From Datnioides undecimradiatus (taxonomy: Eukaryota > Chordata > Actinopteri > Lobotiformes > Datnioididae): 64,000 bases of DNA. Shown one piece after another: positions 25,220 to 39,700 of this stretch (position 1 is the first letter of the stretch; each line of letters starts with the position of its first letter). The stretch is taken from the NCBI GenBank assembly GCA_008933995.1, contig WARS01002753.1, forward strand, positions 620,001-684,000. The letters are read 5' to 3'. Made by a program: the position numbers and the translations under genes. The notes beneath the pieces are model-generated. The model saw only the letters and a program-made list of their open reading frames with translations, did no database searches and was not told the DNA's origin.

Positions 25220-28200
25220 ATATTTGTGTAGAAAACTGAATATGTTGTTCATGTTTGACGACTAAAAACAGGTACACAAGTTTGTGTAATGCTGTTAAGA
25301 GCAGTTCATTGTTTCCCTGCATGGTGTCACTGTCCTGCAGTGGTTTTAAAGGGTACACTGTTTGCACCTGAAGTATGCTTCACTTGATGTTTTCAGTAGT
25401 TTCACTGAACCACAGCTACACAGAGACCTCGTTATATTTGCTCATCTGTGTCCTTGTCACAGAAACATTTTGGTTTCCCAGTTGTGTTGGTCAGTGACTT
25501 AGTTCCTCTTTGATATCTTGATTTGTTTTATTCACATTTACAGTACCGTCGGATGATCTACAGGTCAATAATTTGATTGGTTTTCAACCTGAATGCTTGG
25601 TTTTAAAGGTTTCTGCTGACTTTGAGTCAGTGTATCATAGCTAACATTAATGGACAATCTGAGCTTGTTTTGCCTGTCACATGATCTGAATTTTTGGCTA
25701 AAAGATTATTTTTTTATAAAAAACAATACAGGCAATGTTTTGTAAAGATGGAGGCTAAAATGCTCTGTAACATCCCTGAATTTTATAAAACTCCAGCTGC
25801 TGGTGGTAAAGCCAGTTAAAATGAAGAAATGCAGCAATAAAAGTGGAGAAAACTTTAAGCTGATGTTAAAAAAGTAGTTTTAAAACCATAAAACCCTGAT
25901 ATTAAACATTAAAAACCACAAGATTAAATATGTTTAACAATCAAAAGCAATCCTTATCAAATTAACTTGACATGAGCATGAGCATCAGATGCAATGTTTC
26001 TGTTATTGTTGTTTCGAGGACAAAGGTCAATTTAGAACCAGTTTAATATGATGTGATAAATAAATTGGATTTGAGCGTGAAGTTTTGCCAAACAATACAT
26101 TTAATTAAGCTGAGACCAACACACTTTTACAGAGCGATAAAACAATGTAAAGTCAACTCATTGCGTTTGCTTCATTAACTCACTACAATGATGAATACAC
26201 TAGAAAGCAGTCATATGGCTCCTGTTTATACAATAGTGCGACAATGATTTACCGGTTCTCCACTGAGGAGGATCCAGGGGGTTTAAAACCAGCTTCCTGT
26301 CACGTTTGAACCCTGGATGAAACTAAATGTTGTTGGACTACTTTGAAGTTTACTTCCTTGGTTTGTTTTCGGGAATGAAATCTACAGTTTTAGTGTAAAT
26401 GTGTTTTTAGATTTAAATATGATTGTGTTGTAATTTCAGCGATAAAAGCAGTTTAATTGCTGTACTGACGGCGTTTTTAAAGCAGCTTTACCCACCGAGC
26501 AAATGCGGTTTGAGGTTGTTTGGCTCTTTTCACTTAATTTGTTAATGATTTCTTATTTAATTTGCATGATGGTGTAATTTAAAGGGAGACAGCAAACTAC
26601 ACTGCATCGCTCTCCAGTGTACCATACAGTCAGATGCTGTACAAAGACTGTAGATAGGAGTTTACTTTATGTGTTGCACGATGGAGACTGATCAACTTGT
26701 TAGGTCTCACAGTGAAATCGATAAATTCAATCAATCAATTTGGTCTTTCTGTCATCACACTGGACCTTTAACTGTTATATAAATGATTCAAACTACCTGT
26801 TGCATGTATAATAAAGCAGATGTGTATGATTTGGTCACACGATGAGGCCAGCTGACGCAATCAGTTTAAAACATTTTAGCAGCCATTTAAATTATGTCAC
26901 AAGTGACATTTCAGGCTGCTAAAATGTTTCCTAATGGACTCTTAATATGCAGAACACAATGACTGAAATGGATTTTGTGAGTCATGATAATTTCAATAAA
27001 TATTTGCAGAAATTTGTGTCTTTCTTCATATTGTTTTATTATTTTACAAGCTGCAATAATTGGCAACGGGCGGTTGCTATGGGGACACATACAACACAAG
27101 GATGTTCATGTTGAATGAATCCACAAACTTTTACTATAATCTAATTTTTGATCTTTATATATACATATATATAGTAAAACAGTGAAGCCTGAAGCAGGAT
27201 TTTAATTCTTAGTATCTGACGTTAAAGCTCCTACTTAACCATCCACCATCCACCTCATTAAACTGATTACTTCCTGATGTGAAACTAAGTGTTGCTGATG
27301 AGCAAACTCTGGACAACATTGTGTTTGCCAGGAACATATTAGCAAGTGCAAATTAGGGTCATTTGAAAGTGTTTGTTGTACAAGTGACAGATTTCTGCAT
27401 GAATTAAAGGGATAGTTTGTTTGTTTTTAAAGTGAGGTAGGAGATGGCAATTGGTATTAAAATCAGTTTAACTGCACATTATATTTTGAATGTTTTCATA
27501 ACTTTACCTTGCTGTCACACACCCCTGAAGCTATTTCTTCGTGCTCTCCAAAGGCACCAGACTCCTTTGACAAAAGCATTAATTTAACTGTGAGGAACAT
27601 GGGAGCTGCTGCATGGATTGGTTAGGTTGTTTGTGTTGTTGTGTGACTTTGATAAATACAAGCTCAAACAAGAAGTCACACAATAACACAAACTCTGAGG
27701 ACGCCGAGGCTGCTGTAGGCCTGCAACTCCTGTTGTCTGTGAGGTAAAATGCCTGTTTTTGTCAGTGGAGTCTGGAAGTCTCGAGGAAGCGCACGAAGCA
27801 AACAGCGTCCTCTCTGCTGGGACACTCAGGGTTTAAGAGTCTGAATTATTTCCACATGTTTAAACAAAAGCTCTTAAGAGTCACATTATGATAATGAAAC
27901 AAAAGAAGAACTCAAACAGCTCTCAACTCATAAAACTAAGTGCCTCTTTTGATTTCAACACGCTCCCACTTTCATTTCACTGACTGAAGTTTTTTTTTTC
28001 AGTTAAGCTGCTAAAATGTTTAGCTCAAAGATCCAAACTGAGTGAGGTGATCTTAGTGAAAGCCTCAATAAGAGTCTGTCAAATGCTGCTTTAATGCCTC
28101 CTCTCATGTCTCCTTTAGCAAAGGATACACTGGAGCATCCTTTAGGAGAGTCCTGAGTCCTCCCTTGCAACTTTCCTTGACGTCAAGGCTTATTAAATGA

Positions 28201-31200
28201 TCGTTACCAAAGAAAAAGTTCTTTCTTATCTATTAAAGTTTAAATTGTGAGGTCTAAATTGTTTTTATTCTCTCTCAGTTTGAGTATTTGATAATTTGCT
28301 TGCACTAAAGCATTGAAACTATTCTAATCTCATAACCACGTCAACTGTTTTCTCCAGTCAGTGCAAATTATTGAAGCGCAGACAGCTCAATACATGAAAT
28401 TACTTTAGGAAACTTGTTTTTCTTGTTTTGTTTCATCCCGTCTTTGACTCCTGCCTTGCTCCCAGCAAACAGGTCACAGTCCTGACTGCCGACTCCCTGC
28501 AGCTGCAGTCGGCATCAGTGCATCTGCGTTACTGTTTGAAGGTTGTAAGTGAAGTGGTGACACAAACTCTGAAAAAAACAGAGAGAAATGTGAGAAAATC
28601 TACGTGTGTCCATATTTATTTTGCTCGTTTTACATAATGCATTTCAGCAAATCGTCTTCGAAAGGACATTTATACATTTAACACCTGCTAACTGAACAGC
28701 TTTTTTGCTCCTATAATATACTGGCTTTCCATAATAACTTCACAATTCAGTCTTGAGTTTGGTCTCCCTACAGCTCCTACTGTTACTATACAATCAGAGA
28801 ACAGTGATGTAAAAATAAATAAATAAATAAAACTAATATATCAACAGCTGAACATTATGCATTCATTTTCAGGAAATTATCAATCATTTTAAAAACCAAA
28901 ACATGTCATTCAATGTATAAACCCTAAAATCCCATAAACATAACAAGAAGCAATACATTTGGGGTGTTTTTAATGTAAAAGGTGGCTTTGGTGGCAGAGA
29001 TTAACCAAACATTAGTCAAAGTCAGTGAGAAATCAATCTTATTAGTCTGATCTACATGGAAATAAATCGCTATAAAGACGGTGGTACATGGACAAAGCAA
29101 AACAAAGGACAAATGATGGAGAGTTTGATTGCACAATGATGCAGTATGGTGAAGAAAAGATCATTAAATTAACCAGATAAACGGTGTAGTAACTGATCTA
29201 TACAGCGCATGTACTGTCATCAGTGCGGTTTAGATGCCTCACAGGGGAAAGCAGAGGACATTCATGTCACTGAAGCCAGACACTGAGTTTTCCCTTTTTA
29301 TACTGTTACATATGAGCCCAGGTGAGCACAAACAGGACGGGCGTGCATGCATCAGCCGACCCAAAGGTCAAACCGGTGCTTTAACGGACAGGGCGACTGC
29401 AGCAGCAGCTGGAAAGATGAACAGTAGGAGCTTTTAATAAAGCCTGTTTACAGCGTGTTGTGCTGCACGTCTCATATTTCCAGATCCAACGCTTGGATCC
29501 CGTTTCTATGAATGACGCCCCTCCATGTTTCAAACCAGGATTCAATCACTACAATTGGCTATTTACCCTGTTTGGCACCATTATGTGAGATCTACTGGAG
29601 AATTACTGTAGTTTACACACCAAATAAAGTGAAATCAAATGTTTTTATGATACTTCAAATGTTTAAACACTGTCATCATGTGTTAAAGAGCATGCATATC
29701 CAAAAACAAATGGAAGAAGTGTAAAGTCACCATGTGCTGTTTTTCTCCTGTACAAAGTGATTTAGTCCCACCGACATGATGTTTAAAGCTGCAGGACAAA
29801 CTTTAGTCTCAAAGTTGTCAAAAAAGTGTGATTGATTTAAAAACCTGCGTGGAAACATTTTAAATCTGAAAAAATAAAGTTTAAATGCTTTGCTGCAACA
29901 GAATTATTGTCATGTTTGCTAAAAAGAGAATGTTTTGAGAATGTTTCTTTCAGAGTTGTGTGTAAATGTGTAAATATGATTTATTAGTGCATTAAGATAC
30001 ATTTTGTTTAATGTTGACAAGATAAGACACCAAAATCTATAATAAATGTATTGAAATTATTGGGAAAACCCTCAAATTCTCTCTCAGAACATTGAAAATT
30101 GAAAATATGTGAAATTAACTTTTTCAATCTTGTTTTGTGGAAAAAAAATATTGTCCATGACTACATAATGAAGCTACAAGAGTTTAAATCACGCTACTGC
30201 GTGTTTGGAGTGTTTGATTGATGAATAGGAGAGCATTGCTAATGGCAAATGGTGACGCAGTCATAGTTCATATTAACCACTTGCATACTGCAGATAAACT
30301 TTAAGGGCGCCCAAGCGTGGCATTTGTTTTAGTGAGACCTTATTTTGCATGGGAGAATAACAGTGCAGGCTCTGTAGTTCCTTACATGTGACCTTATGTG
30401 GAAAATCAACATGTTTATTACAAGATGCAAAGATGAACCAAAAGTTTCCAGTTTAAAGCAGCATGGAGATGAACAGCTTGCAGCCACTTCTGTGAAGGTG
30501 GTTAAATGAAATTTTTATAAAAAAAAACACCCCAGGTGTGGCTTCCTGGGTTGCTTTTAAAATGTGAAAACCATCAATGTGGGTTTAAAAAAACAGGTTT
30601 CTGAAATGTATTCGTCAATACTTCGATCCAAGCACAGCAGGAAAGACATAACAACAACACAGAGAAAGAGAGAGAGAACATTCGAAATGCTGAATTCCTT
30701 AAAAATAAAATCAGTCTAACTTTATAATTCTGTTTAACAATTCATACAACATATACCAATCTGTCACCTGTGTATTAAACAAGGTAGATAGCAATTTTAA
30801 TAAAATACTGACCAAAAAAAAAAAAAATTTCAAAAATCTTAAATGTGTGGTAAAGCACAAAGCATCACCCCATAAAGTATATTTGTAATAAAATTAAAAT
30901 CTTTACTTGTGTGTTACTGTATTTAAGTTCCTCTACTTACAATAAGTTTTACAACTGTACGAATCCGCCTGTGACACGAGCCTCTAATGCTGAAACCTTA
31001 AAAATAACCAGTGGACCTGCAGGACGCTTTGTGTGAGATTCAGTTACTCAGTTTTGCTATATTCAAGCAGTATACAGATGTTTATTTAATGTAAACTTTG
31101 TATCCTAACAACTGGAAGCATCTACAGTGGCGTGTACAGTGTGTGTCTGTCAGTGTGTGTGTGTGTGCGTGTCCCTGTTTATGGTACAAATCTGCAATTT

Positions 31201-31574
31201 CCTTCACTTTTCCTCCCAACTGGCCTTAATGTGTGTTTCAATTGTGGAAAATGCACATCGGATATCTACCGGTGAGCGGAAATCACACAGAAACGCTCGA
31301 TGAACGTTTCTCACTGATGCGCACAAAACTGGCAGTTCTGATTTAATCTGGTACCTCTCATGACCTCTGTAATAATGTACTAAAAGTTGTGTAAAATGGC
31401 TAAAACACAAATAAAATTCAATTCACAAAAATAACCCTAATGTTAATCTTTAGGATGTTTGGTGGAAGCCACACAGGTTTTGTGTACATTTAAAACTAAT
31501 CCTGACATTAGTAACGGTGCTAATAAAGTTTTGGATTGAAGATGTTGTGCGTTTGCTGTCTTTAATGTTTTTAA
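25220..31574. other. Intergenic, no gene recognised
   Basis: 6.4 kb of AT-rich sequence without a credible exon on either strand. It contains simple repeats (for example ATAA-type at 28812-28832 and GT-rich at 31139-31170). Part may belong to a long clvs2 3' untranslated region on the minus strand, but its end cannot be seen from sequence alone. Confidence 0.45.
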
Positions 31575-31902
31575 AAGGTTCAAAATGTAAGACTTGGCCA
31601 CAAAACTCCGAAGAAACAACTGCTGTGAACTGCTGCTAACTGTTTTCTTTACACATCCATGGCTATAGCTGCTGTTAGCTTGTTAGCTAGCTGTGTGCAC
31701 AATGAAGCTATCACCTCTAGTGGTACAAAGTGGAATTACAAGACATGGTGGGCTGACGCTAGCTGGTTAGCATGCTAACTTCAGTCCCTGCGATACAACA
31801 CAGAGACATGTTTGACAGCAATATGGTTGTTTCTTCACATTTGTTGGTAAATTTAGTTAATTTTGTGGTGTTTTAAACTAAAACTCTTACATATTGCACC
31901 TT
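31575..31902. mobile_element. Inverted-repeat element (MITE-like), copy 2
   Basis: The 19-nt ends at 31575-31593 (AAGGTTCAAAATGTAAGAC) and 31884-31902 (complement AAGGTGCAATATGTAAGAG) match at 16 positions and resemble the ends of the short element at 2418-2506. The 290-bp interior has runs of 'gctagc' and 'gttagc', and no coding sequence. Confidence 0.6.
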
Positions 31903-34900
31903 CAGGAAGCTGTTTTACGCATTTTAAAATTGTGTTTGGCAACAAAAACCACTTTAAACTTTAGATTATGTCTTCACTTTTTATCTTTTTACATAAATGG
32001 TACATTGCTCCTTGCATTGACTCTTTAAGTTGTTGCAGAAAGAGTAATTGTTGATATTATTCTACAAAAAATCAAGTGTTTGTGCATTATTTAGTGCCTT
32101 TTTCTAATTAATCTTATGATTTAGTCTTATTTATTGGCTTTCATGCAATAATTAATGGGAACACTTACTGGATGAGAAAGTTAAAAGAAAATTTAGTTTG
32201 TCACAAATCTTTTGCCAAATAAAGGTGAAAATTAGCCTTAATTTTGCAAAATAACTATGTTCTAAATATGAAATATGACTAATTTAAATGTTTAATGATC
32301 TCTTGAGATAGCAGCAACACTTCTAGTGTCAGGAAACAAGTCTCTCAAACCTTTGGCAGAGCAACAAACTGGTTTTCATTGGTGGTCAGGCAGAGCTCAA
32401 TCTGTTTTTGCTTAGGTTTGCGTTGTAATCAATGGATGTGATTTATTTGAGTTCAATAATCATTGTTGTACATTGCAAACATTGTTGTAGAAAATGAGCC
32501 ACTAACAATGAAGCCAAACTCAGCTCAGATCCCCTAAAGTTATATCTTTGCAATATGTGAACACTGGGATACTTTTAAGCTGTCTCTTCACTGTTTCATT
32601 CCAATTTTGTGACTCAGGCTGATGATATATCTGGATTTTATGGATAACAATATCCCCTGGTGAGGTTCAGATAATAACACGGGTGTAATTTTCCATCATT
32701 TGCATCCCTGTTGGCTTTTTATGACAGTGAAACGCTCTCAGTAAGCATTTGTCACCGCTGCATCGAAAACTTTCCTGTGAAGAAAAGGTGCCACTTTTGT
32801 ACAAATACGGCTTAAATTATTTCCTAAAATGACTTTTAATGCTGCAATCATTGGGCTGTATCAGGAGCAATTTGACTCTAACAGAGGTGAACGTGAAGGG
32901 ATGATTGAGCTCAGTGTTTTTCAATGACTTTATCACTGGAAGTCAGTATTACTGTAGGAAATGTTTCTGCAGACGTAAAAAGAGTCGCCAAAGGCAAAAA
33001 GCAAACTGGAGGCAGTGACTTTGCCTGAATCTGTAGTTGTATCTGATTTTGACATATTTATTGAGGGCTTTGGGCTTTTTCCTGGAAACTTACTGCTCTC
33101 TAAACCTGTGCTAACCAGCTCCGACCAGGCTCATCAGGACTGTCAAGCTTTTCATTTCTCCATGTCAACGCCATGTGCTAATAAAAGTACTCATATATAT
33201 ATAAGATCTTGTAGGGTGTTGTCTTTTGTTTTTCAATGATTAAAAGAAAACACGGGCGCAAAAGTGAAATGAAAGGATTAAACTGTGTGTTTAAGCTATG
33301 CAAGCTAACGTTTGCACAGCTAGCTAACTAGCACACAACAAGCTAAGCTAGCTCCTTTCAACACCAAGGAGCATGCCATTGGTAACCACATTGTTTCATG
33401 GGATTACAGGTTACAGATTACAAACATCTCCAATAGTCTTATGTAAAAATGGACCACATGATAGCTAACTGCTAGCTAAAACATCAGGATTGCCTCCTCA
33501 GTGTTGCTGAGTGGAATTAATTATGACTATTTGCCTGGGAGATGTTAGCCATTTTGCACATTATCATGTCTGTCATGTGCATATCTTTATAGGGTTTGCT
33601 AAATCAAATCTGCTACAATCATTTAATGGTTGACAGCGTTAGCATCAACAGGAAGTCATGTCAATGGACAAAATCGGTCACTGGCTGGAAATAAGAAGCC
33701 TGCCATTGTTTGTCCTGTTTAGAAAATGACAACTGTCTTTGATAAGTTAGTCTGTCATCGTTATCTTAGTCGGGCTGCACAACATGAATTCGTCATTCGA
33801 ACAACTTGAATTGTGGTGCAATGGCACTTTAGTGCTCCATCACAACAACACGCTCGCTAGCTGAGTTTTCTGGCTGCACCAACACAATCTTAGGGTGAGT
33901 GCTGAGCGAGTCGCAGGTGGTGCTTTATGCATTTACTAAACTGGATGCCCATGGGGAGATCCAAGTGTGGCAAGAGTGTAGCAGGTGGATTTTCAAAGGG
34001 GACGGCGGAAAAGTTTAAATCAGGTGCGTTTTTACCTATTTCACAGCAAAGTCTCTGAACTTTCTGATTGCACACGTGCTGCAGATACCAGAAAGGTTGA
34101 CAGTAACTAAGAAGGGCATCATTTGGTGATGAGAATTTAAAGTAATGTAATGAGTAACAAGTGAGCTAGCCAACAATCCTAACAGGTTTCCAGACCGACT
34201 GGCTGATCATATGTTACAATAAAAAAAGGACAGTGTCACCGTCAGTGGCGGTGAACCAGACAGATCCCACTGAGAGAGGGAACCACTGAGGCTGCAGTCT
34301 AACTCGACTCTGCGCAGGGTTGAAGCCTCTGAGCTGTTGTAAGCGGGGTTGACATGTCATGTACGCTGGTGTGATAGTTTAGCATTCCAGCTGTCTGCTC
34401 TCGTTGCAGCCGGCCACCTCACGCTTCCTGCCTGCCGGCCTTTCTGTGATCTGCTCGGCTGCGTGCTTCCCAGCCTGACTGGCTTTTTTTTTGCCTCTGC
34501 TGCTCTGACCGTCATCGTCGCAGTTTTCCCGTCCGCCTCCCTAACGTTCGGCTGTCATGCCTTTTGCGCTTCTCATCATGAACCCGGTGTGAGTTGTTGA
34601 TTCGGAAGAGCCTGAAGTATCGTGTGTCAAACACCTTCATCTGATGGCAGCTTCATATGAAAAACTATGTTTGGTAAGTCGGTGAAGCACAGAACCAGTG
34701 AGTAGAATAAACAGAAGTAAATACATACTCTATTGTATCTACACTGCAGCAGTGGCTCGTCTAACTGCATGATTCTAATAATAATAATAATAAAATACTG
34801 TCATTTTAATATGCAAAATAACACTTTTCTCAGATAAAACTGAACATAGACACCTCTGTTTACATTACTGCCAACTTGAATACTGCCTGAGATAGATCGT

Positions 34901-36677
34901 TTATCGCTGTTTCTTCATCAGTCAGCTGAAGATAAAGCCTTGCAGCTGATGAGTTGAAGCTCTGACATTTGAGACTTAAAGGTGCCCTGCAAACAAAAAG
35001 CTGTGTTTACATTCAGAGTTTCAACAAAGCTCATTACCTGCATCCACAAACAAAACTTTTTTGAATATTTTAAATTCTGCATTGCTTATGTCAGCGTTTC
35101 CTAGCTTGCTGCCTTCTTCATGTTGCTTTTGTTAGTGCGTTGCTTTGTGTGATGCCTCCACCAGCTGTCACAAAGAGGAACAGTGTGAAGTTAACGGCTG
35201 AATTTTGATTTAAATCATCTAATACAAACCAAAACAGTGACACACTTGTGAAAACATTGCTCTGTAGTGCAGCTTAGTGGTCATTTGCTCCAGCGGTCAC
35301 CTTTAAGACGACAAACAGCGATCTTATCACACGACGGCACATCGATGCTAAAAATCGTCAATAGATTTGGCAAATTAACAGTTTTGAAGGTGTGATGCAG
35401 CTACAAAGCGAGCTAACAGGTGGACAGAGTTAAGATTATACACTAATACTAATTAATACTTTAATAATTATTAGCTGCGTCGTGAAAACACCAAAAACGT
35501 ACAGAAATAATACAAACAAAATTGATTAAATCGTCTAAAACATGCAAAAAATACCAATGCGGCTCTTTGATGCGTGTTACTCTTCAAATCTCATTATACT
35601 GATGTGGTTAAAGAAACATATGTTGTTAGCATGGTGACAATTGACCGTTTCAGATGTGAGATTATTATTGCCAAAAGCAGGACAAAGTTGCAGGTTAGGG
35701 CTTACAAAACTGAATTGAGGCTTACGCGTTTGTCTGGCTGGACGTCCAAACTATTAGATTCTCAAAATATATATTTCGGTCATCTTCAGCCAAACAAATA
35801 CTTGATGAAGTGAGTCGTTTTTGTGTTTTTCTAGTGGTGGGAGAAATACTGGGTCAGGAAACAGAGAAAATGGGCCAAAGGGAAACACAAATCCCAGAGC
35901 CGACTCTCGTCGTAAAGGGGCGTTTGCTTATTCCCAAGTGCTAACTGGAGCAAGACCGATAGTTGAGATACTGATTTTACAGAAAAGACTCCCATTAACC
36001 CCCCCTCAGTTAACTCTAAGTAAACCCAGTACCTGCCTGTCTGCCAGTTTTGTGTCCCCGGAGGTCAAACAAGCTCATCATTATCACTTCTGCTAATCCT
36101 GAGCCGTGCTTCTCACCCATACGGGGCGTCTTCTTTAAATTTCTGTACAAAGACGAGAAAAAAAACCTCAAAAGATTTGCAGCTCGGGGAACCGTGGCCA
36201 CAAGCCCTCTTTGAAGTGGGATTCCCAGGTTTTAAAATCAAACGGCCACAAACAATACGAATGCAGGAAACCCACATGTAGGTGTTGCCTCCTTCTCTTT
36301 GTGTTTGTTCTCCACACTGAGGGGTTGGATTGTTCAAAGACATTAATTTACAGTTGTAGGAGTTGGCACTTGACAAATAACTAAATAAATATATATAGAA
36401 CAACATCGGTAGCTCTTAGGACGGCCCTTCTCCGTGAGGAAACGTCCTCCTCGCCTCTGGCCGTTTGTCTGCTTCGCATAAGCACATTTCACTTCCAAGT
36501 TCAAACGAATCCAACAACAGTTGCAGCAGCGGCAGCGTTTTTCCGGTTGGGAGGTGTTTTCAGGGTGCACGCGTGTCGCTCACAGCAGGTGCACAGGTAA
36601 GTCAGTGTGTGTTTGCGTGTTTGTTTGTGTGAATATTGATTCGGGTTTGCTTCTGAGCTGTCGATGACTGTGCGGCT
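31903..36677 (-). other. Intergenic and probable clvs2 3' untranslated region
   Basis: No coding exon was recognised. The part next to the clvs2 stop codon must be 3' untranslated sequence on the minus strand. The human gene has a very long one, so much of this stretch may be transcribed. A GC-richer block at about 34230-34620 stands out from its surroundings but has no recognisable product. Confidence 0.45.
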
Positions 36678-36771
36678 TTAGTCCAGCGAGAGCAGCGGCT
36701 GCATGTTGTCTTCTTCGCTCTTGACTTTGTCCGGTCGTTTCAGGACACCTGGTTCCACCACCGACTGGGAC
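36678..36771 (-). CDS. clvs2: clvs2 last coding exon
   Basis: 94 bp including the TAA stop. The acceptor on the minus strand is CTGTTCAG. After a split Arg codon it encodes [20 protein letters not shown] and [10 protein letters not shown]. Human clavesin-2 reads SQSVVDPTVLKRMDKNEEE and NMQPLLSLD, so the frame, length and end agree. Confidence 0.95.
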
Positions 36772-39700
36772 CTGAACAGACACAGAGCACAAGATGAAGA
36801 TCAGCAGACACTTCATAGATTCACCCTGCTTGTCTGTCTAATTCTGCTTATTGATCCGAGTCTTTATTGAATCCTCGTGGCTCAAAACAGTAGGACTGTT
36901 TTATTGTCTCCACGTCCAAGCAGAACTCAAAATAGCAGCTCACAGCCAATCAAGCTGCAGTTAACATCCATGTCTGTCCAGACTCAAACAATACATAATT
37001 AGCATTTTTTACCTAATTTGACGTTTGAATAATAAGAATAAGAATGCCTTTTATTGTCACTGCACACATGTACAATGTACACTATACACATGCACAATGA
37101 GATAAGAGCAACTCGCTCTACAGTGCAGACAAGTAAGAAACATTTACAACATATAGTAAAAAAATAGAAATAAAAATGAATAAATAAGGAAGTATTAGTG
37201 CAAGAGAGGATAATGATAGGAGAGGGGGTGGGGCGAGGTGCACAGATTGAGGAAGTACAGGCGAGGGTGACATAGTGCATTGATTTTCAGGTTAGTGCAT
37301 AGATTTTGTCATAATTAGGCCAAAATTGTGTTTTGTGAGGTCACTCTCACCTTTGACCACCAAAATCTAGCGCAACTGCACATTTGTGCCATATTTGAAG
37401 AGATTGTGCGGAGACGTTCTTGAGATGCTGTGTTCGAGAGGCTAAAAACATGTTTTGCCCTTGACCTTGAACCAGCTGAGTGTAATCAGTTCATTCCTGA
37501 GTCCAAGTGGACGTTTGCGCCAAATCTAAGGGGATATACCAGAGATATTGTGTTCAAGACACCAAAAACACGTTTTGTGAGGTCACAGTGATCTTGACCT
37601 TTGAGCAGAGTCTAATTAGTGGAAAGTGAGCTCCTCGAGGCAGCACAGCACAGAAGATGTTTCAGCATGTTGCTAGAGTCTCAATCCTCTATGTAATTAT
37701 CATTTTACAGGCTTATGAATACTGTTGTCATCTTTCTTTTTGAACCATACTTTGGACTGCTTCGTCATCTCATAACTAAAGTAAATGTAACAGAAACTAA
37801 AAATTGTTTTATGTTTAAAATCTTTGTTTGATAGTAGACTGATAAGGTTTCACATGCACGATCAAATTCTAGCTAATCAATTGTCGATTAAAGGTTATCC
37901 CCTCTAACCTTTAGGATCCATGAAGACCTGTCCTCTCTTGTACAACTGTATGTTTCTGTATCAATGTTTTGAAAGTGTTTACTCTGAAATCTTTGATAAA
38001 ATGCTGAAACGTGCATGAATCATGGATGTTGTGCTTTATAAATTAGTATTTACCTTGTTTTCAAAGTAAAAAGTTGAACTTTTCAAATCTGAAAATCTTG
38101 GCAAGGTTGAGCCTCCATGCATTTGCATTTGTTTCTGATAATACGTTTGCAGCAGCTGCGACTGAATAAACAAGTGAGTTTGGGTTAAAATACAAAGCGC
38201 AATCGATAACCCACGACTGATTTATTGATGGTTGATTGACAGGGCCGTGTTGACACTCTGCTCACATCGTGGTTTGTCCGAACGTATCTGAGTGAGTCAG
38301 TCAGTTGTTGTCGCACAGTGGTCAGATGATTTACTGTCACAGTGAATCACGCTGCATGGTGGCCCGTAGGGCGGGAATGACACTCTGTGAAATGTCAAAC
38401 ACACTCACAAGCAGCACGCCGCCAAAGATGCATCCGTAGTAACAAAGACCTGAAAATACCTCCGCCTTACACCCACCACACAATATGTTTTATTAATATT
38501 GAGTGGGTAGATTTTAAAGGCCAGTAACTGATTTTCTTTTCATTTTTATATTTTAATTATTATTTTGTTGAGTCAGCAGCTTGATAAACTGACTCTGGAT
38601 CAGCTGTAAGACACATTTCTGTGTGTCAGCAGCTTGATAAACTGACTCTGGATCAGCTGTAAGACACATTTCTGTGTGTCAGCAGCTTGATAAACTGACT
38701 CTGGATCAGCTGTAAGACACATTTCTGTGCTCCTCTTTTCAGCCGCTGCTTGTTTTTAACTCTGTATCTGAAGCAGATGAAGGATTTCAGTCGTCGGACG
38801 TCTGGATCTGAAGTTATCAGAGAAACAAGCTGAGCAAACGTTAGCAGCAGCTCAGCTCGCCGCCCCTCCAGGACGTCCCGTGTGCGGCCGACAGCGTGGG
38901 AGAAACAGTGGTTTTTAAGGTGGAACTGCTTTATTCAGTGTTTCTCTGGGTTTGAATCAGCGGCTCTGTTTGTTTTGGAGAGGAGGAGACCTCTGTGGAG
39001 AATTCAGCTCCCAGTAAAAACCTCCTGAACCATCAAAACTGAAGGAATCCCAGCTGACAGGAAGACAACAACTCCCAGCATCCCACGCTGCTGCAGGAGG
39101 TCACATGACTGCAGCTTTTCAGTCAGATGCTTGAGAACGTCACAGTTAGATAAAATCTCTGTCATTATCTCATTTGTTTACACTATTTATGCAATGACAA
39201 CACAATTAGTTTGACCATATATTCATGTTCTGTTGTCACATGGGTGCATGTTGTAGATTTGAACTTAGTTTAACTCATTTTTTATATTTAAATACTTCAT
39301 TTCCTGCGTGATGTGCACCATATTAGTCCAGTTTTTCATGCGCTAGTTGTTTTTTTTTTTTTTTTTTAAAGGTGTCTTGTTCTTTCATGTCATGCAGAGT
39401 TTATAGGTGCATGTGACCATTGGTTCAGATCCCTGCAGCAGTTCGACATAAAGTGAAAATCTGCAGATTCAGTGGAGATGTTAAGTCTCAAGCTGACCTC
39501 TTCATGGTTTTTGGGGACAGGTTCTTCTCCAGGTCTCTCTCCAGGTCTTGTACTGACAGGGTGTAGGACTCCGGGCAGTAGTCGGTCTCCTCGTCGTAGG
39601 CGTGGTCCAGCAGCGTTCGCGCCCACGTGCCCATATCGTACGGCGGCATCATCCCGCCAAGCTCTGACGGCAAGATCTCAGGGTGGATCAGCTGATGGAG

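Larger units (their letters stand above)
36772..39497 (-). other. clvs2: clvs2 intron between the last two coding exons
   Basis: 2.7 kb. It contains two dispersed-repeat blocks (37022-37300 and 37320-37625), a 53-bp tandem triplication (38572-38729) and a poly-T run (about 39350-39368), all listed or noted separately. No coding exon was seen. Confidence 0.75.
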
